Below, piece by piece: positions 1 through 7,112 of a stretch of DNA of 35,432 nucleotides. The notes under the pieces are model-generated. The model made no database searches, was not told the origin of the DNA, and was given only the letters and a program-made list of their open reading frames with translations. This DNA comes from an uncultured Sulfurimonas sp. (GTDB lineage: Bacteria; Campylobacterota; Campylobacteria; Campylobacterales; Sulfurimonadaceae): positions 1 to 35,432 of the forward strand of contig CALDOC010000100.1 in assembly GCA_937914675.1 (NCBI GenBank), written 5' to 3'. Numbering within the stretch: position 1 is the first letter of the stretch; each line of letters begins with the position of its first letter. Position numbers and translations under genes: made by a program.

Positions 1-43
1 AAAAAAAGAAGTTTTTAATTAAATCAATTTATAGAACTTGAGA

Positions 44-49
44 TATAAT
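44..49 (+). promoter_or_regulatory. -10 box of the HAD phosphatase gene
   Basis: TATAAT lies 28 nt upstream of the ATG of the first gene. No -35 hexamer is evident, which is usual for housekeeping promoters of Campylobacterota. The AAAGG ribosome binding site at 63-67 lies downstream of the predicted start of transcription. Confidence 0.5.
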
Positions 50-76
50 TTCGCATTAACACAAAGGTAATGATAT

Positions 77-673
77 ATGAATAAAATAATTTTTACGGAT
101 TTAGATGGAACGCTCACGTTTCGTGATACTTATATAAAATTTATATTTAAAAATCTCACCTTCTCCTCCGCTCTCGCAAACACTCCGGCTTTAACACTTA
201 TGACTCTGAAATATATTTTCGGAGTCATAAATAAAGAAACAGTCAAAAGAACAACTTTTAAAATGTTCTTTGATGGCTATGACGTACGCCAAAATATAGA
301 AAATTTCGCAAAAAGCGTTAAGTGGAACAAAAAAGTTTTAGACATGATAGATGAAAAAAAAAGAGAGGGCTACAAAGTCATAATAGTTACGGCTTCACCC
401 GACATGTATCTTCCACATCTTTGCGATTATTTAGGTTATGATGGTTTTCTCTCTACAAAAACTTTAAAAAACGGTGAATTTTTAACTGGGCTTTTTGATG
501 GAAAAGTTTGTAATTTTGAGGAAAAAACATTAAGAATTAAAGAGTTTCTCAGAGACAAAAAGACGAGTCATACCGTCTCTTTTGGAAATTCGATTGGAGA
601 CTACCCAATGTTAGAATTTTGTGACGAAGCTTACTTCGTGCATAAATTGAACGTAAAAAAGTTTGAAGCCTAA
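77..673 (+). CDS. HAD-IB family phosphatase (SerB/PgpC-like)
   Basis: A cytosolic hydrolase that should remove phosphate from a small molecule or lipid head group. Motif I is DLDGTLT at residues 8-14, giving the nucleophile Asp and the acid/base Asp. Motif II is the Thr of IIVTAS near residue 106. The GNSIGDYPM stretch near residue 170 supplies the metal-binding Asp. The 198-residue length fits subfamily IB. The start DGTLTFRDTYIKF, the later LTGLFDGKVCN and the EEKTLRIKEF segment resemble PgpC-type phosphatidylglycerophosphatases, but SerB-like enzymes are equally possible, so the substrate is open. The ATG at 77 follows AAAGG by 9 nt. The gene has its own promoter and converges on the oxidoreductase gene, with only 13 nt between the stop codons and no clear terminator. 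Confidence 0.85.
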   Translation: MNKIIFTDLDGTLTFRDTYIKFIFKNLTFSSALANTPALTLMTLKYIFGVINKETVKRTTFKMFFDGYDVRQNIENFAKSVKWNKKVLDMIDEKKREGYKVIIVTASPDMYLPHLCDYLGYDGFLSTKTLKNGEFLTGLFDGKVCNFEEKTLRIKEFLRDKKTSHTVSFGNSIGDYPMLEFCDEAYFVHKLNVKKFEA

Positions 674-686
674 AATAGACATAGCG

Positions 687-1805
687 TTACAACCTTCTCG
701 CCCATCTAGCAAAAAATCTTGCTGGAGTGATTCTGTGATTTATTTCCGATCCCTTCAAAATATGTTCTTTTAAGATATTTGCCAAATAAGGAGCAAGAAC
801 AAAACCGTAGCCACTGCTTCCATTTATCATGTAGAGATTTGGATAATAAGCGTACTCGCGATATTTTTCCTTTTTCACTTGAAAGTTTATTTTCTTATTT
901 TGCAGCGTCTCTTGGGACATAACCAAACTCCCGACTAACGGCATGTAATCAACCGAACCGGATCTAAGCCCCGTATAGTCTTTCGTTATTTTAACATTAT
1001 CTAGTTTTAACGTTTTTGAAGCTTTTTCCAAAAGCTCTTTTCTTCCAACTTCCATGTCGTAATCTTCTTTTGAAGTTTGTGGATGATAGTGTACGTTATG
1101 AGTGGCGCCTATGGCTAATTCTCCATTGGAATTTGGCGAGATTGAGACAAACTGATGGATTGAATGAGTGTTTTTTGTGCTTGTTTGCACGTCTATGCGA
1201 TGTCCCCAGACGCCACGAATTTTGATATATGGTTCTTTTACAAGTTGTTCATACGCGCCAGTGGCTAAAACCACTTCTTTGGCGCCGTATATCTCATCAA
1301 TAATCCAAAGCCCGTCATCGTAAACAAGATTTTGAACTTCGCTTTTTACAAACTTTGCGCTTTTTGACATCGCTTGGCACATGAGCTCCGCGTTTACAAT
1401 TCCTGCGTTTATAGAGACGTTTTCTTTTTTTTGAGACTCTTCGCTTAAATTATTTAGCAATTCATCCCTTACGTCCAATAGCTCTAATTGACTTTGTTGT
1501 TTATACAATTTTAGACTTTCTGCGTCATTGTCATCTTTGGCAATGTGCAAAAGCGGAGCTTTTTTGATTAAAAGTGGAAAGTTTTTTTCATAATAATTCA
1601 TACTATAAACGAACGCTTCGTGAAGCAACTCTTGCAACTCGCCCGTTTTTGAAAATTTTGGAGAAATAAAGGCGCCAGCGGCTCCACTACCTCCATTGGC
1701 AATTTTCTCCATGTCAAAAATTATAACTTTTTTTCCAACTTGTGTAAACTCAAAAGCTACGCTACATCCGTTTACGCCGGCTCCGATTATCGCTATGTCA
1801 TACAT
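687..1805 (-). CDS. FAD-dependent oxidoreductase, MnmC C-terminal-domain-like
   Basis: A DAO-type flavoprotein of 372 residues. The N-terminus has the dinucleotide-binding GAGVNG motif at residues 8-13, followed by the acidic end of the second strand (IIFD). Residues around 40-50 read GSGAAGAFISP, which parallels the GASGNRQGALYP segment in the oxidoreductase half of MnmC. The C-terminus ITPARFFARWARR resembles the terminal segment of that family. In E. coli this half oxidises cmnm5(s2)U34 to nm5(s2)U34 in tRNA, and a fused methyltransferase then makes mnm5(s2)U34. Here the methyltransferase half is absent, so a stand-alone MnmC2 is inferred. A glycine or amino-acid oxidase role cannot be excluded. 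It is the third gene of a minus-strand group after queC and the YgjP-like gene, 32 nt downstream of the latter. Confidence 0.75.
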   Translation of the reverse strand: MYDIAIIGAGVNGCSVAFEFTQVGKKVIIFDMEKIANGGSGAAGAFISPKFSKTGELQELLHEAFVYSMNYYEKNFPLLIKKAPLLHIAKDDNDAESLKLYKQQSQLELLDVRDELLNNLSEESQKKENVSINAGIVNAELMCQAMSKSAKFVKSEVQNLVYDDGLWIIDEIYGAKEVVLATGAYEQLVKEPYIKIRGVWGHRIDVQTSTKNTHSIHQFVSISPNSNGELAIGATHNVHYHPQTSKEDYDMEVGRKELLEKASKTLKLDNVKITKDYTGLRSGSVDYMPLVGSLVMSQETLQNKKINFQVKKEKYREYAYYPNLYMINGSSGYGFVLAPYLANILKEHILKGSEINHRITPARFFARWARRL

Positions 1806-1837
1806 TGGATTTCACTTTATTTAATTTATGGATTTCA

Positions 1838-2497
1838 TTAAAAATCCAATTGTATTTTTTTTAATTGCTCTCTAAGCGTTTTTGAGTTTGGAAGATAACG
1901 ATTTACCAAGGAGTGAAACTCTTTGGAGTGATTCATGTGAACCAAATGCGCCAACTCATGCACTATGACGTAATCGATGAGCTGTTTTTTCACCTTAATA
2001 AGTTGAATGTTAAGCGTTATCTCTCTTTGAGAGCTACAACTTCCCCATCTGCTTTTTAAATTTTTAAATTTTAACTCACGAAACTTCAGTTGCATAATTT
2101 TGGCAAAACTCTCTACTCTGTTTGGCAAATATTCATTCGCCATATGTTTATAAAAATCATTATAAGAGTTTAAAATGTTTATCTCTTGCGTTTTCTTTAA
2201 GCTGTTTAGGTTATCTCTCAATAAGCTTGCTTCTTCTCTATCTATGCTAATGATTTCACCAAAAAGAAGGACTTCATCTTTTAAATTAATTTTTTTTGGT
2301 CTATTTAACTCGAACTTTAAAAGCTGTTTTCTAATCCAATCTTCTTTTTCTTTGAGAAGTTTAGTTATGAAAGAATCTGAAACTTTAGGAGTCTTCATAA
2401 CTATCTTAAAGTCTTTTTTTATGCTTATATAGCTATTTTTAAGTCTTAAGTTGCATATATGCTCAATTTCAAACTCTTTGTAAATAATTTTATTCAT
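1838..2497 (-). CDS. YgjP-like (DUF45) metal-dependent hydrolase
   Basis: A 219-residue protein of the YgjP/DUF45 family, related in fold to SprT/WLM-type zincins. The zinc site is visible near residue 180 as HELAH (HExxH), followed by HMNHSKEF, which supplies the third histidine. The LKSRWGSCSS segment just before it is a family hallmark. Family members are usually annotated as M48-like metallopeptidases; E. coli YgjP has been reported as a UTP pyrophosphatase, so the true reaction here is uncertain. No signal peptide or membrane segment is visible, so it should be cytosolic. Its ATG overlaps the queC stop codon region by 8 nt, which implies co-translation with queC. Confidence 0.85.
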   Translation of the reverse strand: MNKIIYKEFEIEHICNLRLKNSYISIKKDFKIVMKTPKVSDSFITKLLKEKEDWIRKQLLKFELNRPKKINLKDEVLLFGEIISIDREEASLLRDNLNSLKKTQEINILNSYNDFYKHMANEYLPNRVESFAKIMQLKFRELKFKNLKSRWGSCSSQREITLNIQLIKVKKQLIDYVIVHELAHLVHMNHSKEFHSLVNRYLPNSKTLREQLKKIQLDF

Positions 2498-3170
2498 AAA
2501 TAATTGGGTCGACGACTCCCGCTAATTTAAAGCCATTTAATCGCAATCTGCAGCTATCGCAAACTCCGCAAGCTTTATCTTCATTTTTATAACAACTCCA
2601 TGTAAGTTCTAAAGGAACACTCATACTTAAGGCTTTCTCAACTATTTGCGATTTTTGCAGATGCACCAATGGCATTGTAATCTCAATGTTTGTTTCATCT
2701 TTTGTGCCAAGATTTATAGAATTTTGCATACTTCTTATATATGACTCTCTACAATCGGGATAACCGCTACTATCCTCTTCAACAACTCCAATACTGATAA
2801 CTTGCGCGCCCTCTTTTTCAGCAATGGCCGCCGCCATGCTTAAAAATATCCCATTTCTAAATGGAACGTAGGTAATTGGTACGCCTATTTCTATACCAGT
2901 GGTAGGCACTTCTATACTCTTATCCGTCAATGCGGACGCTCCAAGTTGCTTAAAAAAATCCAACTCTAGCACATACTTTTCATGTGCGTTTAGAACATCG
3001 CATATCTTAGTAAAACACTCTAACTCTTTTGCTTGCGTTCTTTGATTATAGTTAAAATGAACCGCAATTATTTCGTAACCAGCTTCTTTCATCATGTAAG
3101 CGCTTAAAGTGGAATCCATGCCTCCGCTCATTATGCAAACGGCTTTTTTAGTATTTATTTCTTTTTTCAT
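2490..3170 (-). CDS. queC: 7-cyano-7-deazaguanine synthase QueC
   Basis: Converts 7-carboxy-7-deazaguanine to preQ0 with ATP and ammonia, in the pathway to queuosine at position 34 of tRNA. Near the N-terminus the PP-loop reads SGGMDST. At the C-terminus the zinc-binding cysteines appear in SCYKNEDKACGVCDSC, a four-cysteine set typical of QueC. The 226-residue length is normal. The ATG at 3170 has no Shine-Dalgarno sequence; a TGATAAAAT box ends 6 nt before it, so the transcript may be leaderless. The gene heads a group with the YgjP-like and MnmC2-like genes. Queuosine and mnm5U are both wobble-base modifications, so two genes of this group may act on tRNA position 34. Confidence 0.95.
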   Translation of the reverse strand: MKKEINTKKAVCIMSGGMDSTLSAYMMKEAGYEIIAVHFNYNQRTQAKELECFTKICDVLNAHEKYVLELDFFKQLGASALTDKSIEVPTTGIEIGVPITYVPFRNGIFLSMAAAIAEKEGAQVISIGVVEEDSSGYPDCRESYIRSMQNSINLGTKDETNIEITMPLVHLQKSQIVEKALSMSVPLELTWSCYKNEDKACGVCDSCRLRLNGFKLAGVVDPIIYE

Positions 3171-3176
3171 AAAATT

Positions 3177-3185
3177 ATTTTATCA
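3177..3185 (-). promoter_or_regulatory. Extended -10 promoter of queC
   Basis: Read on the minus strand the site is TGATAAAAT, an extended -10 element. Only six bases (AATTTT) separate it from the queC ATG, so transcription is expected to start at or within 1-2 nt of the start codon. Confidence 0.5.
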
Positions 3186-3228
3186 TAAGTAGTATATTTT
3201 TTTAATGTATTTACAAAAATAGTCGATG

Positions 3229-3234
3229 TATAAT
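3229..3234 (+). promoter_or_regulatory. -10 box of the YjfB-like gene
   Basis: A perfect TATAAT lies 29 nt upstream of the ATG at 3264. CGATGT immediately precedes it and resembles the CGATWT -10 of flagellar sigma-28 promoters in this phylum, so control by FliA is an alternative. Neither assignment has a convincing -35. Confidence 0.4.
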
Positions 3235-3263
3235 GTTCAAATACAGTTAAAAAGGAAAAAATT

Positions 3264-3440
3264 ATGGATGTATCATCAAAAAGTTCCGATATGGGTTCTG
3301 TCCAAGTTGAAGCTCTTAAGAAATCTTTGGACGTGACGGAGAGAGCTACTTTAAAAGTTATCGAAAGCGCGACGGAGCAGTCTAAACAAGTTTCAGCGCA
3401 AAAGTCGGGTATTGGTAGTAACTTAAACATTACTGGTTGA
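3264..3440 (+). CDS. Putative motility protein, YjfB family (58 aa)
   Basis: This gene is missing from the ORF track because it is below 60 codons; the ORF listed there on the opposite strand is its shadow. The translation begins MDVSSKSSDMGSVQVEAL and ends GSNLNITG. It fits the small YjfB-type motility family in length, in its MD(I/V)S start, in the central LKK.LD helix and in the closing G.N(L/I)(D/N)I motif. Family members occur in flagellated bacteria and their molecular role is unknown. AAGGA lies 7 nt before the ATG, a TATAAT stands upstream and a hairpin follows the stop, so it forms a complete single-gene transcription unit. No flagellar gene is nearby. Confidence 0.75.
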   Translation: MDVSSKSSDMGSVQVEALKKSLDVTERATLKVIESATEQSKQVSAQKSGIGSNLNITG

Positions 3441-3458
3441 GTGTGATTACTCTTGTTT

Positions 3459-3486
3459 AGAGCGGTCTTTGTACCGTTCTTTACTA
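3459..3486 (+). terminator. Hairpin terminator after the YjfB-like gene
   Basis: AGAGCGGT and ACCGTTCT form an 8-bp stem with one G-U pair and a 6-nt loop (3467-3472), followed by a short T-rich tail. It lies 18 nt after the stop codon and before the ybeY promoter. Confidence 0.6.
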
Positions 3487-3501
3487 ATTGTAAGCCTCTT
3501 T

Positions 3502-3510
3502 TGTTATAAT
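3502..3510 (+). promoter_or_regulatory. Extended -10 promoter of ybeY
   Basis: TGTTATAAT matches the extended -10 consensus TGnTATAAT exactly. Only seven bases separate it from the ybeY ATG and no Shine-Dalgarno motif lies between, so the mRNA is predicted to begin at or next to the start codon. Confidence 0.6.
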
Positions 3511-3517
3511 CTCGCTT

Positions 3518-3937
3518 ATGATTGAACTAGATAACAGAACTTCCTTAGAAGTCAATGAAACATTTTTAAACGCAATAGCGTCCAGTCTCACAGATGGAGA
3601 AATTGAACTCATCATCACGACGAACGAGGAGATTCAAGAAATAAATCTACAGCATAGAAATATCGACAAAGATACTGACGTGCTTAGCTTCCCGTACGAA
3701 TACATGCCTATGTCTCCCCTTGGCAGCATAGTAATATCTTCACAACATGTCCAACAAAAAGCCAAAGAATTATCACACAAAATATCTGATGAGTTGTCCC
3801 TTCTTTTTATACATGGTTTGCTGCATATACTTGGATACGACCATGAAGTGGATAATGGCGAAATGCGAGAGAAAGAAAAAACGCTCATAGAACAATTTAA
3901 TTTACCTCAAAGCTTAATAATTAGAACACAAGGATAA
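3518..3937 (+). CDS. ybeY: Endoribonuclease YbeY, rRNA maturation factor
   Basis: A single-domain zinc-dependent endoribonuclease of 139 residues involved in 16S rRNA 3'-end maturation and 70S ribosome quality control. The signature HGLLHILGYDH lies near residue 98 and supplies the three zinc histidines, and the DTDVLSFPY segment in the middle is also diagnostic. The start at MIELDN matches the usual beginning of the family, so the ATG at 3518 is favoured although it has no ribosome binding site. The gene is followed after 2 nt by the exchanger gene, whose Shine-Dalgarno sequence (AAGGA) lies in the last ybeY codons, so the two are translationally linked. Confidence 0.95.
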   Translation: MIELDNRTSLEVNETFLNAIASSLTDGEIELIITTNEEIQEINLQHRNIDKDTDVLSFPYEYMPMSPLGSIVISSQHVQQKAKELSHKISDELSLLFIHGLLHILGYDHEVDNGEMREKEKTLIEQFNLPQSLIIRTQG

Positions 3938-3939
3938 TA

Positions 3940-4869
3940 ATGGATTTCATAATATTTATAGTAGCGATGGGCGCTTTGGTCTATGGAGCGGATTTTATCA
4001 TAAAAGAGTCGGAGAGAATCGCGTTGCATTTTAACATTTCGCATTTTGTTATTGGCGCCACTTTGATCGCGTTTGGAACGTCTCTTCCCGAAATGGCAGC
4101 GTCCATGATGGCGTCTTCTCAAGGTAAAAGCGATATGGCGGTCGCCAATGTTTTAGGAAGCGTTATTTTTAATATATCGCTCGTTCTTGGGATTGTTTTT
4201 ATGATTGCAAAATCCATGAATCCAAAAAGAGATTTGTTTGCAAAAGATAGCGCATGGATTGTAATTCCCGTGATTGTTTTCATAATCATGATTCAAGATG
4301 GCGTCATCGGCAGATTTGACGGATTGCTTTTTTTGCTCATGATGGTTTCATATCTAATATTTTTGTTCAAAGATTCAAAAGAGGATTTAGAAGGAGGAAT
4401 AGATGAAGAGTTGGCAAATGAAAAATTCAATTGGCTAAAAACTATGATTTTACTAGCCATAGGCTTTACTTTTACAATAGGTGGCGCTAATTTTGTCATA
4501 GAAAGCGGCACAAACATTGCCAGAATTTTTGGAGTAAGCGAATGGCTTATAGGTCTTTTCTTGATCTCGCTGGGAACGTCGCTTCCTGAACTTGTCGTTT
4601 CTATCGTCGCCATTAAAAAAGGCAACGCAGACATGAGCGTAGGAAATATAATTGGCTCAAACGTGGCGAATTTTTCTATGGTTTTAGGAGGCTCCTCCCT
4701 TATTAATCCACTCACCATTGACTTGGCCTCAAGTCAATTTGACATACTAATCATGATAGGAGCCTCCTTGTCTCTACTATTTATTTTGGCAAATAAACTC
4801 TACAATAAAGCTGGATCAATCTTTTTGTTGACAATTTTAGCTCTTTTTATTCATCATTCATTAGCCTAG
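3940..4869 (+). CDS. Calcium/sodium antiporter (CaCA family, YrbG-like)
   Basis: An inner-membrane cation exchanger of 309 residues with about ten hydrophobic segments. The two homologous alpha repeats that form the ion path are visible: GTSLPEMAASMMA near residue 47 and GTSLPELVVSIVA near residue 210. Each is followed by a (V/I)(L/I)GS(V/N) element (VLGSVIFN and IIGSNVAN). These are hallmarks of the prokaryotic CaCA family, which includes YrbG and the archaeal NCX_Mj. Ca2+ export against Na+ or H+ is expected, but the ion cannot be read from the sequence. The acidic loop between the halves (EDLEGGIDEELANE) is typical. The length is close to YrbG. It is co-transcribed with ybeY and converges on mrdA. 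Confidence 0.9.
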   Translation: MDFIIFIVAMGALVYGADFIIKESERIALHFNISHFVIGATLIAFGTSLPEMAASMMASSQGKSDMAVANVLGSVIFNISLVLGIVFMIAKSMNPKRDLFAKDSAWIVIPVIVFIIMIQDGVIGRFDGLLFLLMMVSYLIFLFKDSKEDLEGGIDEELANEKFNWLKTMILLAIGFTFTIGGANFVIESGTNIARIFGVSEWLIGLFLISLGTSLPELVVSIVAIKKGNADMSVGNIIGSNVANFSMVLGGSSLINPLTIDLASSQFDILIMIGASLSLLFILANKLYNKAGSIFLLTILALFIHHSLA

Positions 4870-4888
4870 TAATCAAAATTATTTTTTT
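4868..4888 (+). terminator. Weak AT-rich terminator after the antiporter gene
   Basis: AGTAAT and ATTATT form a 6-bp stem (one G-U) around CAAA and run into a T tract. The hairpin overlaps the last bases of both convergent genes. The low GC content makes it a tentative call. Confidence 0.35.
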
Positions 4889-6663
4889 ATATAACCAAGC
4901 TCAAGCAGCTTGTTATATATATCCGATACGATACTGCCAGCGGCCGCTCCGCCATGACCGCCATGTTCTACCATGACGGTAACGACGTATTGCGGGTTTT
5001 TGTATGGTCCATAAGACGTGAACCAAGCGTGAGACCTACTATAGTAAGAAAGTTCATGCTCTTTTCTTCTTTCTATAATATCCTGTTTTATTTCAACAAC
5101 CTGAGCTGTTCCAGTTTTTCCAGCAATAACGATTTTTGAATGTAAATAATTTATTGCCGTTCCATGAGGCTTGTTGCATACTTCATACATGGCGTTTTGT
5201 ATAATTGGAAGTTTTTTAAGCTCTTCTTGGGTCAATACTTCATTAATAATTGGCTTGTAAGGTTCATCTCCTATCATCTTGGCGATGTGTGGAGTTGGCA
5301 ACTTTCCCGTCGCCAAGAGAGCCGTCGCTTGCGCAATTTGCATCGGCGTCGTCAAAAAGTCGCCTTGACCTATGGACATGTTTACCGTCTCGCCAATATT
5401 CCAGTGTTGATTATGTTTTCTTTGTTTCCATTCGCGAGATGGAACCACTCCAAAAAATTCATTTGGCAAATCTACTCCAGTTTTTTTAGAGAGACCATAA
5501 CGAGTTAAAGCGTCGCTCATTTTTTCATTCCCGACAATGAGGCTTCCTTTGTAAAAATAATCATCGCAACTCTCTCTTATCGCTTTTGTAATATTGGTCT
5601 TTTTATGCCCTATTTTTTTCCAACACCTATAAATGCGACCACCTAAAGGTAAGGAGGACTCACAATCTACCGACCATTTTTCATTTAAATCCGTTGTTAT
5701 GTAAAGCAAGCCAAGAAGTGGTTTAATTGCGGAACCAGGAGGGTACAAACCATTGATAAGTTTGTTGGTAAAAGGATGATCCAAACTAGAAGATAAATCA
5801 TCATACATTTCATAAGACATGCCCGACACAAATATATTTAAATTATAATCAGGAAAACTAGCCGCGCTTAAAATAGATCCATTAACATCCATAACGACCA
5901 TCGCTCCCACCTGACCTGTAAAAAGATTGGAAATATACTTTTGAAGTTCTATATCTAAAGTTAAAGTTAACCTTTTATCTTCTATGGGACTAGTATATGA
6001 AAGTTCTTCTATCTCTTCATTACTCGCGTTAACTTGTATTTGTCTTTTTCCCGCTTCTCCTTGAAGAAATTTATTATATTGTTTTTCTATTCCTGTTTTG
6101 CCCGTATAGCCGATTAACTCCAAAGATGGGTCTTTATTTATCTCTTTTTGATTTGCGCGAGAAACGTATCCTATCAAATGCGCCGATAAATTATCATAAG
6201 GGTAATATCTTTTTGGCGCTGCGATAATTTTTACGTTTTTTCTTAGATTGAGAGTCGTGTATACTAACGCAATGTCTTGATATGGTATAAAATCAATCAC
6301 TTCTATAAAATTATGATTGTAATAGGAATCTTTTTTAATGTAATTATTAATTAATTTGTTTTTATTCATTTTAGGAAACAAATTCATAATTACGTCTATT
6401 TCACTATCAAATTCTTTTATATTTTTTTTACTTCTTAAGTGCGGCGCTAAAAGTATTTTAAACCCTAACTTATTTATTGCGATTGGGATATTGTTTCTAT
6501 CAAGAATTTCTCCACGAACAGGAGCTATTTTTTCAGTTCTAATTGTATTTAATTGGGACAGTTTAGAATAATGCTGATTTGATTCAATGGATAAAATAAA
6601 AACCCTTGTAATAATCGCTAGCCAAATCACTATAAATATAGATAGTATGAATTTTATTTTCAC
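4879..6663 (-). CDS. mrdA: Penicillin-binding protein 2 (elongasome transpeptidase)
   Basis: A 594-residue class B penicillin-binding protein that cross-links peptidoglycan during lateral wall growth together with RodA. One N-terminal membrane anchor occupies residues 5-25. The dimerisation or pedestal domain begins with APVRGEILDRN. The transpeptidase motifs are all present: PPGSAIKP (active Ser near residue 312), SCDDYFY near 366 in place of SxN as in other PBP2 proteins, and KTGTAQV near 525. The start codon is GTG and overlaps the stop of the upstream MreD-like gene in a GTGA arrangement. The gene is the distal end of the envelope array. FtsI is less likely because of the SCDDYFY motif and the MreD-like neighbour. 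Confidence 0.95.
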   Translation of the reverse strand: MKIKFILSIFIVIWLAIITRVFILSIESNQHYSKLSQLNTIRTEKIAPVRGEILDRNNIPIAINKLGFKILLAPHLRSKKNIKEFDSEIDVIMNLFPKMNKNKLINNYIKKDSYYNHNFIEVIDFIPYQDIALVYTTLNLRKNVKIIAAPKRYYPYDNLSAHLIGYVSRANQKEINKDPSLELIGYTGKTGIEKQYNKFLQGEAGKRQIQVNASNEEIEELSYTSPIEDKRLTLTLDIELQKYISNLFTGQVGAMVVMDVNGSILSAASFPDYNLNIFVSGMSYEMYDDLSSSLDHPFTNKLINGLYPPGSAIKPLLGLLYITTDLNEKWSVDCESSLPLGGRIYRCWKKIGHKKTNITKAIRESCDDYFYKGSLIVGNEKMSDALTRYGLSKKTGVDLPNEFFGVVPSREWKQRKHNQHWNIGETVNMSIGQGDFLTTPMQIAQATALLATGKLPTPHIAKMIGDEPYKPIINEVLTQEELKKLPIIQNAMYEVCNKPHGTAINYLHSKIVIAGKTGTAQVVEIKQDIIERRKEHELSYYSRSHAWFTSYGPYKNPQYVVTVMVEHGGHGGAAAGSIVSDIYNKLLELGYIKK

Positions 6664-7112
6664 AATAGGCTCACTAAAAAGAATTCAATTACTATATAGT
6701 AAATTATATAGTAATTGACGCTTGGAGGAGGAAGCAAAAATATTTCAGATAATATTAACAAAAATAGATAATAACCTATGTATCCAAGTAGTGAGTATGA
6801 GATTTTAACGCAAGAATTACAATTAAAATTTTGTTCAATTTTTGGCATAATAAATTTATAGGCAAGGGTAAAATACATTATCGTGCTAAAAAGAGGATAA
6901 TCGTTGTTTGCCTCAACAATAACAAGGCAAATTCCAATGAAAACTACCAATGAAAAATCTTCTTTTTTTAAAGCGTTTGCGTATACGATAAATAATACCG
7001 CCAACAATGGAGGGAGAAAAAGATAAATGCTACTTAAGCTGCTATACAACGCAAAAAGAGCGACGTATAGCAAAGGCGCTAAAGGGTTTTTATAAGTGAT
7101 ACTTCGTTGCAT
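6660..7112 (-). CDS. MreD-like small integral membrane protein
   Basis: A 150-residue, very hydrophobic protein with about five membrane segments (around residues 12-30, 32-48, 53-68, 75-90 and 105-130) and a basic N-terminus. No catalytic motif is visible. Its size, topology and place directly before mrdA, with a GTGA stop/start overlap, match MreD, which links MreC to PBP2 and RodA in other bacteria. I recall an unnamed integral membrane protein at the same place in Campylobacter jejuni. The MreD assignment is by position and topology only; I cannot align conserved residues by eye. The ATG at 7112 lies 34 nt inside the preceding acetyltransferase gene. Confidence 0.65.
   Translation of the reverse strand: MQRSITYKNPLAPLLYVALFALYSSLSSIYLFLPPLLAVLFIVYANALKKEDFSLVVFIGICLVIVEANNDYPLFSTIMYFTLAYKFIMPKIEQNFNCNSCVKISYSLLGYIGYYLFLLILSEIFLLPPPSVNYYIIYYIVIEFFLVSLL

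Noticed and set aside
674-686. Terminator between the converging HAD and MnmC2-like genes
   Set aside because: Only 13 nt separate the stops and no inverted repeat is visible there.
3167-3430. 87-residue minus-strand ORF between queC and ybeY
   Set aside because: It is the antisense shadow of the YjfB-like gene, lacks a ribosome binding site and covers the queC promoter; the composition is not protein-like.
5164-5508. 114-residue plus-strand ORF opposite mrdA
   Set aside because: Antisense to conserved transpeptidase motifs; its basic, tryptophan-rich composition is typical of a shadow frame.
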